Positions 1 to 11,416 of a stretch of DNA of 64,000 nucleotides are shown piece after piece. The notes below the pieces were generated by a model. It was not told where the DNA came from. It made no database searches and worked only from the letters and a program-made list of their open reading frames with translations. Made by a program: the position numbers and the translations under genes. The number at the start of each line of letters is the position of its first letter. The first letter of the stretch is position 1. Source of the DNA: Leptasterias polaris (Eukaryota > Echinodermata > Asteroidea > Forcipulatida > Asteriidae); contig JAZGTN010000015.1 in the NCBI GenBank assembly GCA_037783415.1, positions 6,955,001-7,019,000 on the forward strand, given 5' to 3'.

Positions 1-321
1 TGTGAGTGTTGATTCTTTTTGTGCATCTTTATGTGACAACAGTAACAACACCCATGATGTCAATTTTAACACACCTGTTTTTCCAAGTACACATGTCCAA
101 TATATTGATGCATTTTGAAATGTACAACAGCTCGTTTAATAGAAAAGTAATCGGCAGACTTCTTAATAAAAAATAAATCGCAAAGAGTGGAAGACACTTT
201 CTTGAGTGGAGAAAAGAAAATGAGGTATCGAAATGAGGTAACGAACAACAAGCACATCAGGAAAGATGTTTAATGGAATTAAATTGCAGGTCCCAATTTT
301 GTGTTTTCTATTCCTACCTCA

Positions 322-470
322 ATGCGCGTGATTGGTCTACAGCCTACTTACTCATCACACACACCAGTCGACCACCCACTCCTAGATTAGCCATATTCAA
401 AGCTGGACATAAGTATACTAGGAGTTGTACAAAAAATGGGGACTTGCGATTTCATTCCATATTAGATGAA
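322..470 (+). repeat. Dispersed repeat, copy 1 (second copy at 7595-7760)
   Basis: The stretch from CCTCAATGCGC to ATTTCATTCCAT recurs, diverged and with small indels, at 7595-7760. The shared words include CCACCCACTCCTAGA-like and GCTGGACATA. It has no coding signal. Confidence 0.65.
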
Positions 471-526
471 AGACCCTGACTTTTTGAGGTTCAAATAGAT
501 GTGCTTTTATCTTCATCTTCCTCAAG

Positions 527-3500
527 GGGGTCATATTTTTCTTGGCCGGGTATGAAACCACGAATGCTCTCCTAAGCTTCGCTGCGTATGCCATGGCAAC
601 CAACCCAGACATCCAAGAAAAACTCCATGCAGAGATTGACAGAAGCGCCCCCACACGGGACAGTCTTGGCTATGATGTCATTTCCAAGATGGATTATCTT
701 GATAAGGTGGTCAGTGAAACGCTGCGCATTTATCCAACAGGAACAATGTAAGAAAACAAGCCTCCAAATTGTTGCTGATAAATTGCAAATGTTTTGGTTT
801 GGAATTTTAGGTTCTATAGAATAATTCGCATTGCAATTAAAACCCCCAACTGGCATTACGCAACACACGGGACTAACGTTTTTTGTTTTTTGTGTGTTTT
901 TTTTAACGTCCATCCAATACTGGTTTGTCCTTCTCATAACTAGGACACGATCCAACGCTCTGCTGATCAAAATCACCACAGTCCAATGCCCAATTTAATA
1001 AAGCAGAAAGTTTAGCAGAAGATACAGAAAATGTCTTTGCTTAGAAAAAAAATGAGTTGGGCACCAGAACAATGTTAACTTCATGGAAAGTTGTCAGAAT
1101 TCTGTTTCTGCTTAGCAAAGTTTTTCTGTGCTTAGCAAGCTTTTAGTGTGCTTACAGGCTTTATGAAATTGGGCCTAGTGCACCAGACTGCCCAGCCACG
1201 GTACGCCGTGGCGAATCAACTAATGCATTGTATGTTTTGTCTTTAGATTTGATCGCGTATGTAACGAGACCATCACTTATGATGGGCTAACGATTGAAAA
1301 GGGAGTTGCTATTATTGTGAGCGTATGGTCAATTCATCACAACGAGGAGTATTGGCCAAACCCATCCAAGTTCGATCCTGAAAGGTAAAAACATAATCCA
1401 GTGTTGTCTTTGTTTTTGTTTACCATTGCATCACATTTGAAATAGTTTTATATTTCGAGAAATTATAAATAGCTGTTGCAAACTGCTTACCAACTAAAAA
1501 GAACTATGGTATAAATGCGTAAAATAGTTAATGGCCTGACGTTTCGACCCTAGCTGAGTCTTTCTGGAAGGCTAAAAGAACCTTTCGTGAAAGACTCTGC
1601 TAGGGTCGAAATGTCAGGCCATTAACTATGTTTGCAGTTTTATGTTTACTCAAGTCCCTGATGTCAAACTTCAAGTTTTTTATTATTGTTTAATCCATCA
1701 GGTTTAGTACCGAGAATAAATAATCCATACAACCGTGTACTTATTTGCCGTTTGGTATTGGACCTAGGAACTGCATCGGCATGCGATTTGCCTTGCTGGT
1801 AATTAAAATGGCGCTGGTACGTGTGATGCAGAACTTCCGGTTTGAGGTCAGTCCGGAAACTGAGGTAAGCGTGGTTACATAAAACCAAAGAAAGAAATGG
1901 CTTTAATAATAAAATGCAAGATTGTTGTCATTCTGCAAACGGATTGCGAGAGTGTTCAAAGCACCTTAACAAGTTGTACGTTCGGGATGCTAGGTGGCAG
2001 CAGAGTTGCCGGTGCATTCTGGGAAATGTGGGCATGCCAGAAATAGAAGCCCGTTTAATATGCCAGTTATAACTTTGTCATAACGTACACTCCAAATAGA
2101 TCACGGAGTTTTGTTCAAGCTAATTGGCTTAATTTAACCTGTATGAACTGCTTCTCCACGATGTAAGATTGCATCCCTGCAAAACATGTGTGGTTATATT
2201 TTTAAGTTTTAGCAAAATTATGTGTTAACGCGAGGGTTTTATGCGGAACAATTGATAAGCGGACAGAATGTAGACCTAATAGTTGATGTATCACACAGTC
2301 ATTGACTGACAACTGTATAAAATAGACTTTGGTTTTCGAGCTTGTTACCGCTCGTTACTGGTGAGGTTCTGCCATGTCAGTAATAATTTGTTTTGTATTG
2401 TATTAATTTTATTCCCAAAACGGAACAAACCCCATACCCTGGGGAAGGGTTACAACAATAATTTTTTTTTTAACTTACAATAATAACAAAGAAGGAGAGG
2501 TTAGCATGAACAAATATTAAATTATACTTGGTTTTCCTTTAACTTAAAAGCAGAGAATATGTACTTCGCAACACAATTCATAATGGTTTTATCGTGAGAA
2601 CTCATAAGGAAAATAAATTTGTCCTTTTCCAATAAGATACTAAAATCCGTGTAACTTTGAGCAATGGTATCATACAATTTCTTTCTGAATACAGTAAACA
2701 TTGGGCAAAAAACAAATGAAGTGAATTTCCGTTTCAACATCCTCCAAGCAATGGAGACAAATACGATCCTTAAATTCTACGCCTGTATATCTCCCAACCT
2801 CAACTTGTAGTTTATGTGCTGAGCATCTAAAACTTGCTAAATAGTGACGATATTGAGGATTGTACAAATAACTTAGGTATGGCTCTATCTCGAAGTTCCT
2901 TTTAAACGTCCTATATGTCCTAAGTTTATTTCTATGGGTAGAAGAACCCCGGGAGTCATCATGTAATCTTTCAAACCAGTTACAAATAAAGACATTGCTT
3001 AATTCTTTTCTAAATGCATCACAAAGTACACGTTGGCACCGAATTCCTGACAAGCTCAAAGGTGCATTCCATTTGACCAAACCAAAGGTATTCTGGATCT
3101 TGAGGAACAAAGATGGTTTCCTCGCAATTCCCAAGCTAATGTCCTCTTGAAAAGCACTATAAAGAATGGAGTTTGTGGGTTGACCAGTTAACTAAAGTCA
3201 GTATTTAAAAGTGTTATAACATTGTTCGATGTATAGAGGAAATCTACCCAATTCACCCAGAACAGCATCATTAGAAGTACGTCTATTTACATTCAAAATA
3301 AATTTAAACCAATTCATTTGAAACACTTCTGCTTGATTGTCACTTTTCTTCCATGTAATTTCTGAACCATAATTAATAATTGGTTTCAGTAGCATATCAA
3401 AAAATTTCAAAAGTAAAACAGGAGATAAATCATTGCTTATATTTTTTCTTATTAGATACGCTAGATATATAATAGTTTATTAAACAACTTTCTTTTTTAC

Positions 3501-3607
3501 TGAAAACACATTGAACTATTCACTCTTTATTCCAGATTCCTCTTACACTTGGCAGTGTTAATTTGGCCCCGAAGACTCTGTTCGTGCGATTTGTCCCACG
3601 ACAGTAA
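527..3607 (+). CDS. Cytochrome P450, CYP3-like (clan 3), 3' exons only; in-frame stop
   Basis: P450s are heme monooxygenases, and clan 3 members are usually anchored in the endoplasmic reticulum. Four exons are visible: 527-747, 1247-1384, 1702-1864 and 3536-3607. All have AG/GT borders and matching phases (2, 2 and 0 at the three junctions). Exon 1 carries the I-helix motif AGYETT and the K-helix ETLR. Exon 2 ends in KFDPER. Exon 3 carries the heme-ligand motif [10 protein letters not shown]. The last exon ends FVPRQ followed by TAA at 3605-3607. [11 protein letters not shown] and [10 protein letters not shown] are typical of CYP3-type enzymes. The N-terminal half lies outside the window. 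In the chosen frame exon 3 has a TAA at 1721-1723, upstream of the heme cysteine, and no other AG acceptor avoids it. This is therefore a pseudogene, a null allele or a base error. The substrate cannot be inferred. Family assignment is confident; functional status is not. Confidence 0.88.
988..1174. mobile_element. MITE-like element with GCCCAATTT...AAATTGGGC ends
   Basis: The left end GCCCAATTTAATAAAGC and the right end GCTTTATGAAATTGGGC are near-perfect inverted repeats. The interior has several GCTTAGCA words. It lies in the P450 intron between 747 and 1247. A related right end (TATGAAATTGGGCC) occurs near 48480. Confidence 0.7.
1528..1631. repeat. Imperfect palindrome in P450 intron
   Basis: Arms of about 45 bp read TAGTTAATGGCCTGAC, then TTTCGACCCTAGC and AGTCTTTC, and return in reverse complement, ending GGCCATTAACTA. 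A short spacer contains AGGCTAAAAGAACC. It looks like a hairpin-type MITE. Confidence 0.7.
1721..1723 (+). other. In-frame TAA in the P450 heme exon
   Basis: Exon 3 begins after the AG at 1700-1701. Its first base completes the AGG arginine codon, and the frame reads [23 protein letters not shown]. The residues on both sides of the stop follow the P450 pattern, so the frame itself is not in doubt. Confidence 0.8.
2390..3480 (-). mobile_element. 5'-truncated non-LTR retrotransposon (LINE) in the last P450 intron
   Basis: Minus-strand frames encode the end of a LINE reverse-transcriptase protein. At 3410-3198 the pattern is [10 protein letters not shown], then [20 protein letters not shown]. 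At 3134-2670 it is [18 protein letters not shown], then [19 protein letters not shown], which includes the Cys/His cluster found after the RT domain. A further fragment lies at 2740-2522. The frames are offset, so frameshifts have accumulated. A T-run at 2460-2472 on the plus strand fits a poly-A-like region near the 3' end, and the exact 3' border is uncertain. It is antisense to the P450 gene and is a dead copy. Confidence 0.75.
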
Positions 3608-4499
3608 AATCAACTAAAATCGACTAACGGATTTGCCTGGATTTGTACACGGTCTGATGCGACAATGTAGACTTATGCATAGCAGTGGTTAGCAAAGGGT
3701 GTATTCTTCAACGCCATCGCTGCAGCCAATGGCCAGAGCAGCAGCCATAGTTACTTGATTCCCACACCACACCAAAATTCTCGTAAAAACAATACTTTTC
3801 TATCTCGTGGTAAGAAGAGATAAGTAATTTCATCACCCATCCATTGACTGTCACTGACGACGTGTATTTGGCATCACTGTATAAAAATTAAATCTAACGT
3901 TGTTTTAGAGATGCTTTTATTGTGATCCTTGTGAATGTTTTATAATCATTTTGATAAATTTAGCTGTAGAATAAATTAGAAATAATTAATATTAACAAGT
4001 ATGCCATCATCACCAAGTTTAACAAAAATTATAGCAAATAAAAATTGCATTATGACAATATGTTTGATTTGCTTATCCAATGCATTATAATAAAACTATT
4101 ACTGTTTGTATTTTAAAACAAAAGTAATTTTAAAATATACGAACGATTGTTTTAAAATGTGATATGGAAAAGACTATTCTGCAGTACTTAATGTTGTGAT
4201 TGAACCTTTACTAATATCAGCCCTTCTGAAAGCCCAATGTATTATACAAATTTAATATAAAACTTCCGTATCTATGAAAATATACTAACACTATTTTTTT
4301 ACCCAGAAAAGATTTTAACGTAGACCTCATCCACATGGCAATAAACAAATACAGTTGTGTTTTGGGTGCAAGTAGACAAAATGAGTGTTTTATATGATTT
4401 TCTGATCAGCGATCTTAGAGTTTAAGTTTGTGCTGACAAGAACGTAATTCTATAAGAACAAGGCACCGAATGACAATGCACACGCAGTGACAATTTAAA
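3608..4499. other. Intergenic, AT-rich, nothing recognised
   Basis: Downstream of the P450 stop I see only AT-rich sequence. There is no splice-bounded reading frame, no clear repeat pair, and no RNA gene. Confidence 0.5.
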
Positions 4500-4660
4500 T
4501 TCATGACTATTTAACTCTAGTATAGTATGTTTCACTGCAGCCACCCGAATTCATTGGTATTTCGGATCTGGTGGGAATCTGTGTAGACTGACACCGTATT
4601 GTAGTGTTGCAACCGGCAACAATACATCTTGATGGAATGTTCCATAACAAAAAGACAAAT
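4500..4660 (-). pseudogene. Relic of a THAP zinc-finger domain
   Basis: On the minus strand one frame reads RCIVAGCNTT (a C-x4-C start) and an adjacent frame reads GVSLHRFPPDP, then IRVAAVKHTILE with a stop in between. In that order these match the THAP signature: CxxxC, then a HRFP-type block, then a WxxAV-type block. THAP domains bind DNA and occur in both host proteins and transposases. The frameshift and stop show decay. The homology is read by eye and is moderate in strength. Confidence 0.4.
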
Positions 4661-4749
4661 ATCAAGAGATTTGGCCAAAGAAACGACGTGCATGAAGTTA
4701 CATAAGGTTGTGTGCAGCTGTACCACACCCACACATCGATCGCTACGCA

Positions 4750-5791
4750 CCAACAGACGATAATGTGCCTTTGTCTACGTCACAATTTGTCCCCTTTTAG
4801 GGGCGCGGATTTCACCCCTATTATGTTTCTTTTGCGATATATGACCTTTTTTACAAAATTCTAATTCACAGGACCTTGGGGGAAAATGCGCAATCCAACC
4901 ATAATGTTTTCCCCGTTTAATTTACACACTAAATTTAAAGAGTAATTTCAGTAAAGTTGTAAATTAATGAAGTTGTTGCACGATTTTTCCTTCTTCAATC
5001 TATGAAAAAAAGAAATTATACAGCTTGAATTCCAACATTATGACAACTATGATGACACATGACAATTTATGACTTGAAGTTTCAAGCTCATGAGAAATTT
5101 CCAGTGAGACTAATCTTCTAAGGGCATCACTGGCTTCGACCAACATGCAAATCAAGAAACGCCAAGACATTGTGACAACACCTTGAAAAGGTTTAAGTGG
5201 AGAACAGCATCAACAAGTTCAAAGAAAATCATCTAGCTGGCAGGGCGGGGTAGGGGGTGTTTGGAACCTGCAAAATAAAATGTTACATTGTTGCTTACCG
5301 TTTGCCGTTTTCTAACTGTTCTTTGAATTCTACGGACGACTGCCCCTACGTTTACAGCAAATCCCGTAACATACAATCACACGCACTATCCAAAAATCTT
5401 CAACTCAGTATAGCCACAGTTTCTCGATAGTAACTCAACAGACATGTCCATAAATGTATTTCGATTTTAGGCTGAAACATGGGAGTTCTCCACGGTCTGG
5501 ATCTGTCTAAATAGCGGGGAAATAAATCTTCTCTGTCTGGGTCAAAACACATCATCAAGGTGTCCTGGTCAACCACAGCTTCATGTTCAAAATTCTTTTA
5601 GAAAGCAACCATTTAAAACTCAACCTCGATGACCACTGATGCAGTTCCGTATCGGAGAGAACGTCGTTGTGACAATGTTTGACATTATGTTAGCCTGGCC
5701 TTCGGTCATGGACATTAATTTCACTCTGCATTGTGGTAAATTACTCTCTACATCACATCCACCCCCGTGATCAACATTGCAATGATAAGTA
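4750..5791. other. Intergenic, nothing recognised
   Basis: Short frames on both strands have no recognisable motifs and no flanking splice signals. Confidence 0.45.
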
Positions 5792-5964
5792 TAGACCTTA
5801 TGCATATGACGTCATTTGAGTAGGGCGCCCTCACCTAGAGGTCAAAAGGAAGATGCTCATTGGCCAGTCTTGTGCGCCGCGCGTACAAATCAGCGCGTTT
5901 CCAGTGTTTCATCATCAGTTTACCTCTAAGATGGCGGCTTGGTGACGTCAATGCATAAGGTCTA
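5792..5964. mobile_element. MITE with TA-flanked inverted repeats
   Basis: The left end reads TA|GACCTTATGCATATGACG and the right end CGTCAATGCATAAGGTC|TA. The inverted repeats are about 21 bp with one small difference, and the flanking TA fits a TA target duplication of the Tc1/mariner type. There is no coding capacity. Confidence 0.75.
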
Positions 5965-6660
5965 TTGCATATTATTAGAAGAGCTCCAGAGGAGTTTTGA
6001 ATGTTCTGCAGAGTCGGCAAGTGATGTGAGCAAGGTTATAAGTGTCCTGAGGTCAACCGAGCCGTTTGTCATTAGTTAAGGAATGACTCAACACCTCAAT
6101 GTTGCCAAATGCTTCAACAGTTATTGGCCTTCTTTCTGAATGTATTAGCTATGATTTAGCTGTTTGCTAAATACACCAGTAAAGTTCATCAAAAACGCTA
6201 CGTCCAAATCCGAAAGGTGCGGCTATGCTGCCCTCCAGAACGTGACGACTCTCCATCCCTTTCAGTACTTAGGTGCTAATTGTGTGTTGAACATGCCGAT
6301 TTGATCTAAAGAGAACATCAAATCATGAACGAAACCGGGACTTTTGCACAAACAATGAGATCTATTGCGACGTGGCATGACCTGCTGTAAATTCCAGACG
6401 TAATAATGTAGGCATCTATGTAAAGAATAGACGTTTGTTCATTATTTAACAGCAGTTATGCAAATTACGACAGCTATGGGGACTTGTGTTTCGCCAGATG
6501 TGTTTATTCTACTATAGAGCTAAATCAACGTCATTTATGTGGGGTATTTCGAGTATAGTAGTCCCCGCAAAAGCTGTCATTTTTCTCCCAGCCACTTTTT
6601 TTCGATATCGGTCCGGGGTGTTTTAATTAATTGATGTGCATAAAATAGAGCTGAAAGCTG
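5965..6660. other. Intergenic, nothing recognised
   Basis: No gene, repeat pair or RNA feature could be supported here. Confidence 0.4.
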
Positions 6661-6785
6661 TCAATTAAATATAATGCAAGGTCTTTGAAATTCAGGACAT
6701 GTGTTTTGAAGGGGGATGTGGTTTACTGACCAAATGATATAATATAGTAACCTACAGTGTACAACCAATGAATACCTTTACGGAA
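6661..6785 (+). repeat. Dispersed repeat, copy 1 (second copy at 7767-7885)
   Basis: GCAAGGTCTTTGAAATTC, GGACATG, GGGATGTGG, GACCAAATGATATAAT and ACAACCAAT occur in this order here and again, diverged, at 7767-7885. Confidence 0.65.
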
Positions 6786-7594
6786 TACCGAAACATGTGT
6801 AACAGGTTTGAGTACGGCTGGTGCGCACTCTTTACTGGAACACAATAAATTTACAAGGGACACGCTGTTTAGTGGTATTGTAAAAATAGTGAAAGGTTTT
6901 ATTCTAATCCCGACTACATATAAAAGGGAGAGGCGATTTAAACGCTGTATTATACATTATAAATGAGATGATGATAATATCTCAGAAAAAAAAAGAGAAA
7001 GAGAAACCTGGCGGGTCTCGACAATAATCAATAAAATAGCAGTTAAAATTTATACAATGGGAATATAAAACAAAAGTAAATGAATGGCCTATCTGTTGGT
7101 GGTGGACTTGGCGGTGCACCCAGCGAAAGTGAAGAATGACTATAGCTGAAACACTTGATGATAATTCGAAGACGATGATGATACTTGAAGAAAACAATAG
7201 AAGATGATGACACAAGGGGTCGTTGAAGTTGAAGATGGGGGACTTGATGAAGCGGTGCGAAAACAGTTCCTTGTCCTTGATCAGGGGACAGGATAACTGT
7301 TTTCGTTACAACCAGATAAAGATGACGAACAAAGAAGTGATGATAGTTGATGTTTCGTTGTCCTGCTGGCTCTCTTGTTTTGAATCCGCCTAGAGCAGGA
7401 CCGGGGATGAACACATACGATAAATATGGTGATAACAAGTTGGGCTGGCGCAATCCAACGCAGATATCCGACAGAGGCAAAGTGCATAAACTGAAGAAAC
7501 TTGGGAGGTTAAATCTTACAACTTTCCTCTGTCGGAGTCCAGTGGCCAAGTGACCAAACACTTTCTTGAGTAAAGTCACTGACCCCTGGACAAT

Positions 7595-7885
7595 CCTTCC
7601 TCAATGCGCCGTGATTGGTTGCATATCCTGCAACCAATCTCCCAATAATCACTTAACTCCAGGCAACCACCCACCCCTAGACTCGCCCTAGTCTGTGCTG
7701 GACATAGGTAAACTAGGGGTTTATAAAAAAAGGAGGGCCTACAATTTCATCCCATTACACATGTTTGGAACAAGGTCTTTGAAATTCGGGACATGTTTTG
7801 TTTGTTGGGGATGTTTTCGTGGGGGGGGGGGGGGTGCACGGACCAAGTGATATAATTTATTAACTTACACACAACCAATCAAATT
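7595..7885 (+). repeat. Second copies of two dispersed repeats, adjacent
   Basis: 7595-7760 matches 322-470, and 7767-7885 matches 6661-6785. The two blocks may be parts of one larger element, of which the earlier copies are fragments. A G-run lies near 7819-7833. Confidence 0.6.
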
Positions 7886-8082
7886 AAGGCACACCACATT
7901 ATGTTTGGAACATTGAAATCATTTCATTTATTTATCAAGGCGGTTAACTACTGGGATATTGTAGCGGACTACTTTATTTCAATATTATTCTGGAGAAGAG
8001 AATCCCTTTTTGATTATATAATTTCTGAACTTTCCGCTCATATCTTGAAACTTGTCGTGCGCTTTTTCTAATAAAAATAATA

Positions 8083-8432
8083 ATAATAATAATATGGATT
8101 TATATCGCGCTTTATCACACCCAAGGGCGTCTCAAAGCGCTCATTATTACCCCTGGTCACTGGGCCATTTATTTCATTCCTTAAACCATCTCAGCTCCCT
8201 GGGGAGTATACAGCCTGTGCTGCAATATATGCGCTACTAAGCTAAATCAATCACAAGAACCATCTCTGCCCTCACAGGTACCCATTTTACCCCTGGGTGG
8301 AGAGAAGCAATTATAGTTAAGTGTCTTGCTCAGGGACACAAGTGTCACGATCCCGGGACTCGAACCCACACTCTGCTGAACAGAAACACAAGAGCTTGAG
8401 TTCGGTGCTCTTAACCACTCGGCCACGACACT
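8083..8432 (-). mobile_element. tRNA-derived SINE with (ATT)n tail
   Basis: Read on the minus strand, the element starts at 8432 with GTGTCGTGGCCGAGTGG, a box A of tRNA-Leu/Ser type. It has box B GGGTTCGAGTCCC near 8350. A conserved-looking body follows with CTCCACCCAGGGGTAAAATG and a 3' block GAGACGCCCTTGGGTG..AAAGCGC. It ends in an ATT repeat at 8083-8097. A tRNA-like head, a LINE-like 3' end and an (ATT)n tail are the standard SINE layout. Confidence 0.85.
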
Positions 8433-9060
8433 CCACTTCTAAGCGCCTTGCAATATTAATACCCCATTATTTTTGGCACTACGCATTCCTGATACCACTT
8501 AACTCCTTAGGAATATGCAGCATCGGCAACCAATGGGTACACATGTTGCTACAATACCCCGGGCGAGAATGACTCAGCCACCAGAACTTATTGACTTTCG
8601 ATGTGCTAAACCGTTCGGCTATACGACAAAAGGGCGTTCGGATTTAATTTGTGTTTTGCCATAAAACAATGCCTAGTGTGGATAAGATGCTTGCATATCA
8701 TAAAGTAGTGTTAGTGCGCACGCGCAATGTTCAATTTAAATATTTCAAAGGAAAAGTCTACTCGAATACTTCACTAAAATACTGGGAAAAGGCATAAGAT
8801 TAACTTAATAAATGTCCAGAGCTGCAGTAGAATGTAGGGAAACTTTAATATTAGGCTAATAGCAGGTTATGGAATACTGGATAAGTTTATTGGGGTAGGC
8901 CTATTAAACAATTATGGTATAGGGAAACACTAATTGTTATGTTACTGTTGGGCCACTATACAAACTGTCATACTGTATTGGGACAATGTGATACTGTGTT
9001 ATAATACTTTGGGAACTGCGTATAAGCCATCAGGCTCCTGAGATATCTGAAAAATTAGGT

Positions 9061-9800
9061 ATACTGTGTTAGGATATTATGATGCTGTATTTGGCCAATG
9101 GGATTTGTATTTATTATGAGAAACATAGAGTTACTGAGATATTCTGTGTAAGGATATTATGGTGCTGTTGTATTTGGCCTTTTTGGGATCTGTTAGAATA
9201 TGGGAAACATAGAGTTACTGAGATATACTGTGTTAGGATAGTATGGTGCTTTATTTGGCCATTGGGATCTTTAGTAGAATATGGGAAACATAGAGTTACT
9301 GAGGTATACTGTGTTAGGATATTATGCTGCTGTATTTGGCCTTTGGGATCTGTTAGAATAAGGGAAACATAGAGTTACTGAGATATACTGTGTTAGGATA
9401 GTATGGTGCTTTATTTGGCCATTGGGATCTTTAGTAGAATATGGGAAACATAGAGTTACTGAGATATACTGTGTTAGGATATTATTGTGCTGTATTTGGC
9501 CTTTGGGATCTGTAGTAGAATATGGGAAACATGGAGTTACTGAGATATACTGTGTTAGGATATTATGGTGCTGTATTTGGCTTTTGGGATCTGTAGTAGA
9601 ATATGGGAAACATGGAGTTACTGAGATATACTGTGTTAGGATAGTATGGTGCCTTATTTGGCCAGTGGGATCTTTAGTAGAATACGGGAAACATAGAGTT
9701 ACTGAGGTATACTGTGTTAGGATATGGTGCTGTATTTGGCCATTGGGATCTGTTAGAATATGGGAAACAAGAGTTACTTAGATATACTGTATTAGGCTCC
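9061..9800. repeat. 82-bp minisatellite, about nine copies
   Basis: Units of about 80-83 bp each carry GGGAAACATAGAGTTACTG, ATACTGTGTTAGGATA and TATTTGGCC. Decayed copies appear to extend left to about 8880. Some units are open in one frame (27 codons per unit), which produces long but meaningless reading frames. Confidence 0.9.
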
Positions 9801-10034
9801 TTATCAGATACTTCTTGATACAAGGATATGATTCATTACGGGGAATTAGAACAGTGGCGTAACTACACTTGTTATGGGGGGGGGGGGGGGGGGTCATACG
9901 GGTGCATGACATAGTTTGGAGGGCTTTTTAGGGGGTGCAAGAATCATAAGCAGGAGGGGCCTGTTTGCCCCAATTTTTCAGATAATCTTTTGAGACATTA
10001 CACTACTTGGATACTATGTAAAATTGCAATTTAC

Positions 10035-10040
10035 TTTAAT
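10035..10040 (-). terminator. Candidate poly-A signal ATTAAA for the lectin gene
   Basis: On the minus strand ATTAAA lies about 40 bases past the stop codon at 10083-10081. It is a common variant of AATAAA. The call is positional only. Confidence 0.3.
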
Positions 10041-10080
10041 TGGTAATTTTTGTTGAATTAATTGTTTTAACAACAATAAT

Positions 10081-11416
10081 TTAGGGATGCAGTCCATGCG
10101 GGACCATGTATTTTTGCTTGTGTATGTCATTCCTCTTCTTTGTGACAGGCTTTTCCGTTGTCACGTGTTTCTTCGTTGTAACAGGCTTTTCCGTTGTCAC
10201 GTGTTTCTTCGCTGTAACAGGCTTTTCCGTTGTCACGTCCACCTTTTTCTTTAGGACACGTTTTAGGGCTGTTGGTTCCTCTTCGACTATCGGTTCTGGT
10301 GCCTTTTCGACTACTATCGGTTCTGGTTCACGACACACGTCCTCTGTGACGAGCTCCTTCACTGTTACTTCACACAACTGCAGATACGAAGGCGTGTCAG
10401 AGGGTATGTCGACACTAATGAAACGCGCCACCAACGGAGGATTGCATATGAACTCAATTGTGCCCCCAAACGGTGCTGCCATGTCGCTGCTTACTACATT
10501 ACCACATTGGGGATTGGCATGAATGTCGGTACTGGTACCCGCGCGAACAACAGCATTCGTCAAACGCTCACCTGGTGATATTGATGAACAAAACAGAAAT
10601 GGTCATTGTTGAAACATACAGTTATCCATTATCTCAATGAAGCAGTTGTGCTGAATACTCACTACAACAATCTCCGCGATTGAGAACGACAACTCTGCTG
10701 ATGCAGTGTTCATCTTCAAGGTCCACCAGCCACCATGGATCGGCCTGTTCCTCTAAAAAAATTAAAAAAAATTAAAAAAATCAAGAAATTATCAAAGAAT
10801 TAATGAAATCAGTTCACTTCACATTTTGATAATCGTCTTCATTATTATTATTTTAAAAATCTTATACAGGGAGTGCACAAGATTGGTTTGAACATGATCA
10901 CAGATTTGCACAAAACTTTACATGGTATAAAGATGTTCATGGAGAAAAACTTCCCTTAAATTATGTTTGCTAGAAATGCTGTAAATTTGAGAATTGAGTA
11001 TACAACTATTAGTTTTGATCTCAGAAGTCTAAAACTCGGTATTTAATTTTGAAAAAAAGGACAACAAATTTGTTTTTTCCAATGTTTTCTCGCGACTCCG
11101 AAGACCGACCGAGCCTAAACCTTTACTTTATTTTGGGTTGCATAGTTATGAAATGTGAATACTGGTCTTTGACAATCACTAATGTTGACCTCGTGCTTAA
11201 TTTGCGACGTCCCCCACAGTACAGAAGTCTCCAAATGTTACTGATAAAATCAGTCTGACTTTCTCTGTATTATAAAACAATACTTACTTGTGAATGCACA
11301 GAGAAAGTTAGGTGACTGTTGAGAATCACGGTTGCCGTCTGCAGCTTTATCTGCAGAGTATCTCTCGTCATAAGAGGAACTTTGCTCCGTTGGCTTACCA
11401 ATAATGGATAAATCCC
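10081..11416 (-). CDS. FTP domain 3 and repeated C-terminal tail (exons 9-11)
   Basis: Exon 9 (11416-11288) encodes DLSIIGKPTEQSSSY to FLCAFT. Exon 10 (10752-10663) encodes EQADPWWLVDLEDEHC to NRGDCC. Exon 11 starts ERLTNAVVRAG and completes the domain at LQLCEVTVKEL. This domain keeps PWW, both arginines of NRxDCCxxR and all the expected cysteines, so it looks the best preserved. The tail after it has a short PEPIV repeat and then three near-identical units of the type VTTEKPVT(A/T)KKH. It ends at TAA 10083-10081. The tail is strongly basic and threonine-rich, which suggests O-glycosylation or binding to anionic surfaces; that is inference. Confidence 0.85.

Noticed and set aside
7043..7579. 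178-codon minus-strand frame
   Set aside because: It has no ATG start (GTG), no domain, low-complexity composition, other open frames overlap it on both strands, and it lies next to dispersed repeats.
9079..9781. Plus-strand frames of 97 and 119 codons with YGKHRVTEIYCVRI repeats
   Set aside because: They are translations of the 82-bp minisatellite. Unit length varies between copies and breaks the frame.
9880..9897. G-run as a G-quadruplex regulatory site
   Set aside because: A single homopolymer near the minisatellite. Similar G or C runs occur many times in the window, with no link to a gene.
10106..10522. 138-codon plus-strand frame
   Set aside because: It is antisense to the last lectin exon. 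The repeat that makes it look regular is the TTEKPVT coding repeat on the other strand.
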